A DNA stretch of 64,000 nucleotides from Bradyrhizobium sp. 138 (GTDB taxonomy: Bacteria; Pseudomonadota; Alphaproteobacteria; Rhizobiales; Xanthobacteraceae), in contig NZ_JADPKT010000084.1 in assembly GCF_023074075.1 (NCBI RefSeq), positions 124,001 through 188,000 of the forward strand, written 5' to 3'. Both the position numbers and the translations under genes were made by a program. Positions 7,334 to 14,944 of the stretch are shown piece by piece. A model generated the notes under the pieces. The model was not told where the DNA came from. It did no database searches and saw only the letters and a list, made by a program, of their open reading frames with translations. Positions within the stretch are counted from its first letter, which is position 1; every line of letters starts with the position of its first letter.

Positions 7334-8173
7334 ATGAACGCCGATCGACTCTCCGTTGGTACGGCGCCAACATCGCCGAAGCAGGCGGTTGCGCCGACCT
7401 TGCGGATCCGGGCGCTGATGCTGGGTGACCGCATCAATGCCTCCGGCTTGGAGATCGGCACGCTGGTCTCGTCCACCCCGGCCGCCTTCCGCGTTCATGC
7501 CGGTCTTGCCGTGATCTTCCGCTACGGCGTCGTGGTGCTGATCGGCCTGCTCCCTTCGGAGGAGAAGGTTCTGGTCGACAACTTGAAGTCACGCGTGACC
7601 GGAGAGTTCAGTCCCTTTGAGGAGGAGATCGCGCACGCGCAGCTTTGCAACGATGAGGCCGCCGAGGCGATCCAGCCGGGCGGGCCGATCTGCCTCGCCA
7701 AATTCTCCGACGACCGGCTGTTGCTGGTTGCGGATGCGCTCGCCAAGAGCACGTCGCTGGCGCGCGACGAACGTCGCGTCGCCGCGGTCTTCGATGTGAT
7801 CGAGCCCTTTGCGCGGCAGCTCGCCGAACGCGGCCGCACGCCGCGCCGGCGCCGGGGTATCCTGCAACTGATCGGCAATGCACTGCTGGTGCAGCAGCGC
7901 GTCGCCGGCCGCGTCGCGATCGCCGAGAAGCCCGACGTGCTCTGGGAGAAGCCCGAGCTCGACCGGCTCTATTCCCGTCTCGAAGACGAATACGAATTGA
8001 AGGAGCGCCTCGACACGCTCGAACGCAAGCTCACCGCGGTGTCGGAGACCGCCAACGCGCTCGCCGACATCATCGACACCCAGCGCTCGCTGCGCCTCGA
8101 GATCGCGGTGGTGGTGCTGATCGTGATCGAGGTCGCGATCGGGTGTTTCCAGATATGGTCGGGCACGCATTAG
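7334..8173 (+). CDS. DUF155/RMD1-family protein with C-terminal membrane anchor
   Basis: A 279-residue protein. Residues about 20-230 match the RMD1/YagE (DUF155) pattern, including FRYGVVVLIGL near residue 62 and the ELDRLYSRLEDEYELKERLDTLERK coiled segment near 215-240. The C-terminal hydrophobic segment (IAVVVLIVIEVAIGCFQIW, about 258-276) is the usual tail anchor. Eukaryotic relatives act in mitochondria (Rmd1, Rmd8, the Rmnd1 group), but the bacterial role is not established. It is monocistronic and converges on ackA. Confidence 0.85.
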   Translation: MNADRLSVGTAPTSPKQAVAPTLRIRALMLGDRINASGLEIGTLVSSTPAAFRVHAGLAVIFRYGVVVLIGLLPSEEKVLVDNLKSRVTGEFSPFEEEIAHAQLCNDEAAEAIQPGGPICLAKFSDDRLLLVADALAKSTSLARDERRVAAVFDVIEPFARQLAERGRTPRRRRGILQLIGNALLVQQRVAGRVAIAEKPDVLWEKPELDRLYSRLEDEYELKERLDTLERKLTAVSETANALADIIDTQRSLRLEIAVVVLIVIEVAIGCFQIWSGTH

Positions 8174-8210
8174 GACCGAGAGCGGGCGATTTCTCCGCGG
8201 TTCGGACATC

Positions 8211-8306
8211 GTAGGGTGGGCAAAGGCGCTCTTGCGCCGTGCCCACCACCTGTCGCCGCCGGAGAAAGATCGTGGGCACGGCGCTTTGCGCCTTTGCCCA
8301 CCCTAC
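8211..8306. repeat. Nested palindromic intergenic repeat, family A copy 3
   Basis: Same architecture as copies 1 and 2, between the convergent DUF155 and ackA genes. The right arm (CCCTAC on the plus strand) overlaps the end of ackA: the ackA stop codon TAG, at 8303-8305 on the minus strand, is part of the repeat's GTAGGG end. Confidence 0.9.
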
Positions 8307-9496
8307 GATATTGTTTCTGTAGCTCGTAGCACCGCCATGCAATGCCGCGCGATCGTCAGCTCTTCATTGGTCGGAATGACGAGCACATCGACGGCGCTGT
8401 CGCTGCCGTTGATCCGCTCGCGCGCGCCATCGTTCGCAGCCGCATCGATCCGCACACCGAGCCAGCCGAGCCGTTCGCCGATCCCGCTGCGGATCTCCTT
8501 GGCATGCTCGCCGATGCCGCCGGTGAAGACCAGACAGTCCAGTCCTTCAAGTGTGGTCGCCATTATCGCGATCTGCTGTGCCGCACGGAAGACAAACAGA
8601 TCAACCGCCTCTCGCGCAGCAACCTCGCTGCTCGCCAGCAGCGTGCGCATGTCCGCGGAGAGGCCGGAAACGCCGAGGAGGCCAGACTCGTGATAGAGCA
8701 GGTGCTGGACATCCTCGACCGACATGTTCTCGTGTTGTTGCAGATAGAGCAGGACGCCGGGATCGATCGTGCCTGAGCGCGTGCCCATCACGAGGCCGTC
8801 GAGCGGCGTCAGTCCCATCGTGGTGTCGATGCTGCGGCCGTCGCGCAGCGCACACAGGCTGGCGCCGTTGCCGAGATGCGCGACGACGGTGCGCTTGGCC
8901 GCGAGCTCGGGCGCGATCTCGGCCAGGCGCCCCGCGACATATTCGAAGGAGAGGCCGTGAAAGCCGTAACGCCGGACGCCGCGCTCCTCGAAACGCCTCG
9001 GAATCGCGAAGCGGCTCGCGGGCGGCGCGAAGCCGTGGTGGAAGGCCGTGTCGAAACAGGCGATCTGCGTCAGCGCCGGCCGGATCGCCGTGAACGTGCG
9101 AATCGGCGCGAGGCATCGTGGCTGGTGCAGCGGTGCCAGCGGCGTCAATGCCTCCAGCTTTGCGATCACGTCGTCCGTCAGTGCGACCGGGCCTGAATAA
9201 TCCGGCCCGCCGTGAACGATGCGGTGGCCGACGGCGCGCAGGCTGCGTTCGCCGAACCGATCCTCGATGAAGGCGAGCATTTCGGCGAACAGATGGCCGC
9301 CGTCCGCATCCGCGGCTTCCCTTTGCGTCTCGAACAGGTCGTCACCCGCGGGGCTCCTCACCACGAGCCCAGGCTTTGCCTCATGCTCGTCGAGCAGGCC
9401 CTTGCAGAGCAGGCTGGGCTCAGTCGCCGCGATATCGAACAGGCCAAACTTGATGCTCGACGATCCCGAGTTGAGGACGAGGACCGTGTCCGACAT
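8303..9496 (-). CDS. ackA: Acetate kinase
   Basis: A 397-residue acetate/propionate kinase of normal length. It has the N-terminal LVLNSGSSSIKFGLFD phosphate motif, the conserved GHRIVHGGPDYSG (substrate arginine), VVAHLGNGASLCA and the late VFTGGIGEH segment. It converts acetyl phosphate plus ADP to acetate plus ATP. It starts 2 bases after the stop of xfp, so the two are almost certainly co-transcribed and form a phosphoketolase-acetate kinase bypass. The TAG stop lies inside palindromic repeat copy 3. Confidence 0.97.
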   Translation of the reverse strand: MSDTVLVLNSGSSSIKFGLFDIAATEPSLLCKGLLDEHEAKPGLVVRSPAGDDLFETQREAADADGGHLFAEMLAFIEDRFGERSLRAVGHRIVHGGPDYSGPVALTDDVIAKLEALTPLAPLHQPRCLAPIRTFTAIRPALTQIACFDTAFHHGFAPPASRFAIPRRFEERGVRRYGFHGLSFEYVAGRLAEIAPELAAKRTVVAHLGNGASLCALRDGRSIDTTMGLTPLDGLVMGTRSGTIDPGVLLYLQQHENMSVEDVQHLLYHESGLLGVSGLSADMRTLLASSEVAAREAVDLFVFRAAQQIAIMATTLEGLDCLVFTGGIGEHAKEIRSGIGERLGWLGVRIDAAANDGARERINGSDSAVDVLVIPTNEELTIARHCMAVLRATETIS

Positions 9497-9498
9497 GG

Positions 9499-11913
9499 CT
9501 AGTTGCCGGCTTCCGCGGGGGTATTGCCGCCGGAACTGTTGGGCCAGACCCAGTCGCGGATCTCCGGCATGTCCTCGCCGTGCTCCCTCACATAGCGCGA
9601 ATGCTCGATCAGCTTGTCACGGAATTGCTGCTTGGCCTGCGCGGCCCTGGCCGCGAGCCCGGGCACGCGTTCGATCGCTTCGATCGCGAGGTGGTAGCGG
9701 TCGAGCTCATTGAGCACGACCATGTCGAACGGCGTCGTCGTGGTGCCTTCCTCGGCAAAGCCGCGCACATGCATGCCGGCATGGTTGGTGCGGTTATAGG
9801 TCAGCCGGTGAATCAGGTAGGGATAGCCGTGATAGGCAAAGATGACGGGCTTGTCCGATGTGAACAGGCTATCGAAGTCGCGGTCCGAAAGACCATGCGG
9901 ATGCTGCGCCTTCGGTTGTAGCGTCATGAGATCGACGACGTTGACGACGCGGATCTTCAGGTTCGGCAGCGCCTTGCGCAAGAGGTCGACGGCGGCGAGC
10001 GTCTCCAGCGTCGGTACGTCGCCGGCGCAGGCCATGACCACGTCGGGCTCCTGGCCCACATCTTCCGTCCCCGCCCAGGTCCAGATGCCGATGCCGGCAG
10101 CGCAATGGGTGGCTGCTTCCTGCATCGAGAGCCATTGCGGCGCCGGCTGCTTGCCGGCGACGATCACGTTGATGCGGTTGTAGGTGCGCAGGCAGTGGTC
10201 GGCGATCCACAGCAGCGTGTTGGCATCAGGCGGGAAGTAGATGCGGACGATGTCGGCCTTCTTGTTGGCGACGAGATCGACGAAGCCGGGGTCCTGATGG
10301 CTGAAGCCGTTATGGTCCTGGCGCCAGACATGCGAGGTCAGGAGATAGTTGAGCGAGGCGATCGGGCGCCGCCACGGCAGCTCGCGCGTCACCTTCAGCC
10401 ATTTGGCGTGCTGGTTGAACATGGAATCGACGATGTGGATGAAGGCCTCGTAACACGAGAAGAAGCCGTGCCGGCCGGTGAGCAGATAGCCTTCGAGCCA
10501 ACCCTGGCAGAGATGCTCGCTCAGCACCTCCATCACGCGGCCGTCCTGCGCGAGATCCACGTCGTCAGGTTCGATCGGCTCCATCCAGACCCGTTCGGTC
10601 GCCTCGAACACCGCGTCCAGGCGGTTTGATGCGGTCTCGTCCGGGCCCATGATGCGGAAGTTGCGCTCCTTCGCGTTGAGGCGGATGACATCGCGCAAAA
10701 ATTTGCCGAGCTCGCGCGTTGCTTCGGCCACGACGCCGCCGGGCCGCGGCACTTCGATGGCGAAGTTGCGGAAGTCCGGCAGCTTCAACTCTTTCTTCAG
10801 GAGGCCGCCATTGGCATGCGGATTGGCGCCCATGCGGCGGGGGCCTTCGGGCGCGAGCGCCTGAAGCTCGGGGATGAGGGCCCCGCTCGCGTCGAACAGT
10901 TTTTCCGGCTCGTAGCTGCGCATCCAGTCTTCGAGCACTTTGAGATGCGCCGGATTTTCACGGCAGCCTGCGACGGGGACCTGATGCGCGCGCCAAAAGC
11001 CCTCGACCTTCTTGCCGTCGACCTGTTTTGGACCGGTCCAACCCTTTGGGCTGCGCAGCACGATCATCGGCCAGCGCGGGCGCTCGACGCTTTCGCGCCC
11101 GTCCCGTGCGTGCTGCTGGATCGAGCGGATGCTGGCGAGCGCGACGTCGAGTGCATCCGCCATGGCCTGGTGCATCAATTTGGGATCATCACCCTCAACG
11201 AACAGCGGCTCGTGGCCGAACCCGCGGAAGAGATCGCGGATCTCCTCGTCGCGCATCCGCCCGAGCACGGTCGGGTTGGCGATCTTGTAGCCGTTCAGAT
11301 GCAGGATCGGCAGCACCGCGCCGTCATGGGCGGGATTCAGGAACTTGTTGGAGTGCCAGGACGCGGCGAGCGGACCGGTCTCGGCCTCGCCGTCGCCGAC
11401 CACGCAGGCGACGATCAAATCAGGATTGTCGAAGGCGGCGCCATAAGCATGCACCAGCGCGTAACCGAGCTCGCCGCCTTCGTGGATCGAGCCCGGCGTT
11501 TCCGGCGCCGCATGGCTCGGAATGCCGCCGGGGAAGGAGAACTGCCTGAACAGCTTGCGCATTCCGTCCGCATCGCGCGCGATGTCGGGATAGATCTCGC
11601 TGTAGCTGCCTTCCAGATAGGTGTTGGCGACCATGCCCGGCCCGCCATGGCCGGGGCCGCAGACATAGATCACGTCGAGGTCCAGTGCGCGAATGACGCG
11701 GTTCAGATGTGCGTAGATGAAGTTCAGGCCGGGCGTTGTGCCCCAATGGCCGAGCAGACGCGGCTTGATGTGCTCGGGCCGCAAGGGCTCGCGCAGCAGC
11801 GGATTGTCGAGCAGGTAAATTTGCCCGACGGAGAGGTAGTTTGCGGCGCGCCAGTAGCGATCGAGCAGATTGAGGTCGCCGCTCGCAGCGGCTGTTTTTT
11901 GTTGGATTGTCAT
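9499..11913 (-). CDS. xfp: Xylulose-5-phosphate/fructose-6-phosphate phosphoketolase
   Basis: An 804-residue thiamine-diphosphate enzyme of family length. Recognisable parts are GHGGPGMVANTYLEGSYSE, the TPP-binding GDGEAETGPLAASWHSNKF, the ILHLNGYKIANPT block and the C-terminal YHGYPYLIHRLTYNRTNH. It splits xylulose 5-phosphate (or fructose 6-phosphate) with phosphate into acetyl phosphate and glyceraldehyde 3-phosphate (or erythrose 4-phosphate). The start at 11913 (MTIQQKTAAASG) is preferred to a GTG/ATG six codons upstream. It is the first gene of the xfp-ackA operon, divergent from the radical SAM gene. Confidence 0.96.
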   Translation of the reverse strand: MTIQQKTAAASGDLNLLDRYWRAANYLSVGQIYLLDNPLLREPLRPEHIKPRLLGHWGTTPGLNFIYAHLNRVIRALDLDVIYVCGPGHGGPGMVANTYLEGSYSEIYPDIARDADGMRKLFRQFSFPGGIPSHAAPETPGSIHEGGELGYALVHAYGAAFDNPDLIVACVVGDGEAETGPLAASWHSNKFLNPAHDGAVLPILHLNGYKIANPTVLGRMRDEEIRDLFRGFGHEPLFVEGDDPKLMHQAMADALDVALASIRSIQQHARDGRESVERPRWPMIVLRSPKGWTGPKQVDGKKVEGFWRAHQVPVAGCRENPAHLKVLEDWMRSYEPEKLFDASGALIPELQALAPEGPRRMGANPHANGGLLKKELKLPDFRNFAIEVPRPGGVVAEATRELGKFLRDVIRLNAKERNFRIMGPDETASNRLDAVFEATERVWMEPIEPDDVDLAQDGRVMEVLSEHLCQGWLEGYLLTGRHGFFSCYEAFIHIVDSMFNQHAKWLKVTRELPWRRPIASLNYLLTSHVWRQDHNGFSHQDPGFVDLVANKKADIVRIYFPPDANTLLWIADHCLRTYNRINVIVAGKQPAPQWLSMQEAATHCAAGIGIWTWAGTEDVGQEPDVVMACAGDVPTLETLAAVDLLRKALPNLKIRVVNVVDLMTLQPKAQHPHGLSDRDFDSLFTSDKPVIFAYHGYPYLIHRLTYNRTNHAGMHVRGFAEEGTTTTPFDMVVLNELDRYHLAIEAIERVPGLAARAAQAKQQFRDKLIEHSRYVREHGEDMPEIRDWVWPNSSGGNTPAEAGN

Positions 11914-12085
11914 ATTCCTGCGCACCTTCACCCAGCGATCGTCATCAACCCGGTTCCGGCGAGATCGATCCGTCGGTCATGAAACGGGATAGTGGTGACG
12001 CCGGTGTTGCGGGAGGCCAAAGGCGGGCGCGCGAAGTCTGGGCAGCTCTACTTTGCATGGGGTTGTTTTCGAGTTTTTTGTTTGT

Positions 12086-12100
12086 GTTCTTGATTTGTTC
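12086..12100 (+). promoter_or_regulatory. Candidate LexA (SOS) box, GTTC-N7-GTTC
   Basis: GTTCTTGATTTGTTC is an exact match to the direct-repeat LexA site GTTC-N7-GTTC known from Alphaproteobacteria. It overlaps a possible promoter (TTGATT at 12090-12095 and TATCTT at 12112-12117, 16-base spacing) and ends 23 bases before the radical SAM start codon, a good position for repression. Confidence 0.7.
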
Positions 12101-12123
12101 CTTTGGCGTGCTATCTTGGCTGC

Positions 12124-13302
12124 ATGAGTCCAGCAGCATCCTCTCACGCTCTCAAGCACCCGCCGGTCAAGGCGCCCTCCGAGCCGGCGGGTGCGGACTC
12201 TGATTTTCCAGCCGGTTTTCCAGAGCTCGGCGTCGCCATCGACCGCGCGCGCCGGCGAGGGCGGGGGGCCCAGTCCAATGCCAGCGGCCGTTACGAGGCC
12301 GAGGCGCGCGTCGCTTTCGACGACGGCTGGCAGAGCCTGGAAGAGCTGCCGCCGTTCAAGACCAGTGTCGGCGTCGATACCTCGCGCAAGGTGATCACCC
12401 GCAACGATTCCCCCGATATCGGCTTCGACCGCTCGATCAATCCCTATCGCGGTTGCGAGCACGGCTGCGTCTACTGCTTCGCGCGGCCGACCCATGCCTA
12501 TCTCGGCCTGTCGCCGGGGCTCGATTTCGAATCGAAGCTGTTTGTGAAACCTGAGGCGCCAGCGCTGCTCGAGAAGGAGCTTGCCGCCACCGGCTACGAG
12601 CCCCGGATGATCGCGATCGGAACCAACACCGATCCCTACCAGCCGATCGAACGCGAGCGGAAGATCATGCGCGGCATCCTCGAAGTTCTGGAGCGTGCCG
12701 GCCATCCCGTCGGCATCGTCACCAAGTCGGCGCTGGTTGTGCGCGACATCGACATTCTCGCGCGGATGGCCAAGCGCAACCTCGCCAAGGTCGCGATCTC
12801 CGTCACCTCGCTCGATCCAAAACTGGCGCGCAGCATGGAGCCGCGGGCCTCGACGCCGCCGAAGCGGCTGGAGGCGCTGAAGCAGCTCTCGGATGCCGGC
12901 ATTCCCACCACGGTGATGGTCGCGCCCGTGATCCCAGCGCTGAACGATTCCGAGATCGAGCGCATTCTCGATGCCGCCGCCCATGCCGGCGTCAAGGAAG
13001 CCTCCTATGTGCTGCTGCGGCTGCCGCTGGAGGTGCGCGATCTCTTCCGCGAATGGCTGATGGCCAACTATCCTGATCGCTATCGCCACGTCTTCACCCT
13101 GATCCGCGACATGCGCGGCGGGCGCGACTACGATGCGAAATGGGGCGAGCGGATGAAGGGCACGGGACCGATGGCCTGGACCATCGGCCGCCGTTTCGAG
13201 ATCGCCTGCGACAGGCTCGGCCTGAACAAACGGCGCTCGAAGCTGACGACGGATCACTTTGCGCGGCCGAAGCGGAACGGCGATCAGCTGAGCCTGTTCT
13301 GA
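12124..13302 (+). CDS. PA0069-family radical SAM protein (SplB-like)
   Basis: A 392-residue radical SAM protein. The [4Fe-4S] motif is Cys111-x3-Cys115-x2-Cys118 within RGCEHGCVYCFARPTHAYL. The IGTNTDPYQPIER, VTKSALVVRDIDIL and AISVTSLDPKLARSMEPRA strands follow the TIM-barrel order seen in the PA0069/Rv2578c family, which is distantly related to spore photoproduct lyase. The substrate is unknown. An exact LexA-type box overlaps its promoter, which suggests a DNA-damage function. There is no ribosome site before the ATG, and the predicted transcript start is very close to it, so it may be leaderless. VOC and rnhB genes follow. Confidence 0.9.
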   Translation: MSPAASSHALKHPPVKAPSEPAGADSDFPAGFPELGVAIDRARRRGRGAQSNASGRYEAEARVAFDDGWQSLEELPPFKTSVGVDTSRKVITRNDSPDIGFDRSINPYRGCEHGCVYCFARPTHAYLGLSPGLDFESKLFVKPEAPALLEKELAATGYEPRMIAIGTNTDPYQPIERERKIMRGILEVLERAGHPVGIVTKSALVVRDIDILARMAKRNLAKVAISVTSLDPKLARSMEPRASTPPKRLEALKQLSDAGIPTTVMVAPVIPALNDSEIERILDAAAHAGVKEASYVLLRLPLEVRDLFREWLMANYPDRYRHVFTLIRDMRGGRDYDAKWGERMKGTGPMAWTIGRRFEIACDRLGLNKRRSKLTTDHFARPKRNGDQLSLF

Positions 13303-13323
13303 TCGGAGTGGAAGAGGCGCAGC

Positions 13324-13779
13324 ATGCCCAGGGAACTCACAGCGCCGGTGCCGCGGCTCACGGTCATCACGATCGGCGTCAGCGATATCCGTGCCAGCAT
13401 CGCCTTTTACGACGCGCTCGGTTTCCAGCGCCGGCTGAAGGCGACCGGCGAAGCGGTCGCGTTCTACGATACCGGCGGTCCGGTGCTCGCGCTGTTTCCG
13501 TGGGATCAGCTCGCGGCGGACGCCGCGTTGCCGGACCAGCCGAGGCCATCGACCTTTCGCGGCATGACGCTCGCCTGGAACTGTCGCGCGCGTGATGAGG
13601 TCGACGCGGTGCTGGCGTTCGCGCTCGGCAAGGGCGCGAAGCTGATGAAAGCCGCACACGAGACCGATTACGGCGGCTATTCCGGCTATTTCGCCGACCC
13701 CGATGGCCACCCCTGGGAGGTCGTGGTCGCGCCCGGCATCGAGGTCGGCGAGGACCGGCGGGTGCATCTGACGGAATAG
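13324..13779 (+). CDS. VOC (glyoxalase/dioxygenase-fold) family protein
   Basis: A 151-residue single VOC module pair with the two beta-alpha-beta-beta-beta repeats: VITIGVSDIRASIAFYDALGF near residue 14, and a second half ending GYSGYFADPDGHPWEVVVAPG near 120-140. The GYFADPDGHPWEV stretch is typical of glyoxalase/bleomycin-resistance-like proteins, and its glutamate is the usual metal ligand. The substrate is unknown. It begins 21 bases after the radical SAM gene with GGAG upstream, so co-transcription from the LexA-type promoter is likely. Confidence 0.85.
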   Translation: MPRELTAPVPRLTVITIGVSDIRASIAFYDALGFQRRLKATGEAVAFYDTGGPVLALFPWDQLAADAALPDQPRPSTFRGMTLAWNCRARDEVDAVLAFALGKGAKLMKAAHETDYGGYSGYFADPDGHPWEVVVAPGIEVGEDRRVHLTE

Positions 13780-13854
13780 AGCGGGCCTGAATAACGGGAA
13801 TAGTCTGGGGTTCCCGGTTGCGCGGGCCAGTCCTGCGTGCGCACGATCCCGCCC

Positions 13855-14703
13855 ATGATTCGGGACAAGTCCGCTACGAAGTCAGCCAAAGACGCGCCTA
13901 AGAAGGCTGCTGCGAACAAAGCAGCCTCCGCCAAAGCGGCTGCGGCCAAAGCAACGGCCGCTCCCGCCGGCAAGAAAGGCATCATTGCCGTCACGCCCCC
14001 GAGCTTCCGCCGCGAGCGCGCGCTGATCAAGCGCGGCGTCTGGCCCGTCGCCGGCTGCGACGAGGCCGGCCGCGGGCCGCTGGCAGGTCCAGTGGTGGCG
14101 GCCGCGGTCATTCTCGATCCCAACCGCATCCCGCGCGGCATCGATGATTCCAAGCGCCTGACGGCCGAGGAACGCGAAAGGCTGTTCGACAAGATCTGTG
14201 CGACCGCGCAGGTCTCCGTCGTCGTCGCTTCGCCCGCGCGAATCGATCGCGACAACATCTTGCGCGCCTCATTGTGGGCGCTGAAGCGCGCCGTGGTGGC
14301 GCTGCCGGAGACGCCGAGGCACGTCTTCGTCGACGGCCGCGACCGGCTCGACACGGAATGCGACTGTGAGGCCGTGATCGGCGGCGACGGCATCGTTGTG
14401 TCGATCGCCGCGGCCTCCATCATCGCCAAGGTGACGCGTGACCGGCTGATGTGCGCGCTGGCCCAGGACTGTCCCGGCTACGGCTTCGAGCAGCACAAGG
14501 GCTATGCTGTCCCCGAGCATCTCGACGCCCTCGACCGCCTCGGCCCCTCCGTCCACCACCGCCGCTTCTTCGCGCCGGTCGCCGCCGCCCGGGCCAAGCA
14601 CATGCCCTGGACCGTCGAGCCGGTGCAGGACCTGTTTGCGGTGACCGAGGTCGAGGTGCAGGTGGATGCCAGCGTCGAGATCGACGCCTCGGCAAATCTT
14701 TAA
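13855..14703 (+). CDS. rnhB: Ribonuclease HII
   Basis: A 282-residue type 2 RNase H. The catalytic acids are seen as Asp69-Glu70 in GCDEAGRGPLAGPV, Asp160 in VFVDGRD and Asp196 in KVTRDRLM, with GYGFEQHKGYAV downstream. It cuts RNA in RNA-DNA hybrids and at single ribonucleotides in DNA. An unusual Lys/Ala-rich tail of about 40 residues (5-42) precedes the enzyme domain; the domain itself is normal. A GTG at 13837 is an alternative start that adds six residues. In many rhizobia rnhB lies next to ccrM; here they are 11 kb apart. Confidence 0.95.
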   Translation: MIRDKSATKSAKDAPKKAAANKAASAKAAAAKATAAPAGKKGIIAVTPPSFRRERALIKRGVWPVAGCDEAGRGPLAGPVVAAAVILDPNRIPRGIDDSKRLTAEERERLFDKICATAQVSVVVASPARIDRDNILRASLWALKRAVVALPETPRHVFVDGRDRLDTECDCEAVIGGDGIVVSIAAASIIAKVTRDRLMCALAQDCPGYGFEQHKGYAVPEHLDALDRLGPSVHHRRFFAPVAAARAKHMPWTVEPVQDLFAVTEVEVQVDASVEIDASANL

Positions 14704-14728
14704 GGCTTAGCGCTGCTGCCCCTATATC

Positions 14729-14844
14729 GTCATGGCCGGGCTTGACCCGGCCGCCTTACGGACGGCGCGAAGAACGTGGATGCCCGGGCCTTCGCCGCGC
14801 CGAAGCGGCTTCGGCCGCGCAGGCGGGACAAGCCCGGGCATGAC
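14729..14844. repeat. Intergenic palindromic repeat, family E
   Basis: Arms GTCATGGCCGGGCTTG and the complementary CAAGCCCGGGCATGAC bracket further self-complementary GC-rich blocks. It lies downstream of rnhB and upstream of the membrane glycosyltransferase gene, probably ending the rnhB transcript. Confidence 0.7.
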
Positions 14845-14944
14845 GAGCAAACCGTCGTTGCCACGACGCGCAGCGCCCATTATCAAAACAGATATGAGCG
14901 AATAGGGCCGGCTGGACGGGTTGGCTGCATCTTTCGGGCGTTGC

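Noticed and set aside
11935..11948. FNR/FixK-like sequence (TTGAT-N4-ATCGC on the minus strand) before xfp
   Set aside because: Only 8 of 10 positions match and it lies 22 bases from the start codon, too close to activate a promoter for a normal leader.
10816..11982. A 388-codon open frame on the plus strand
   Set aside because: It is antisense to xfp, whose family motifs are unmistakable.
11977..13767. A 596-codon open frame on the minus strand
   Set aside because: It lies antisense to the radical SAM and VOC genes, has Arg/Gly/His-rich composition typical of GC-rich shadow frames and no recognisable domain.
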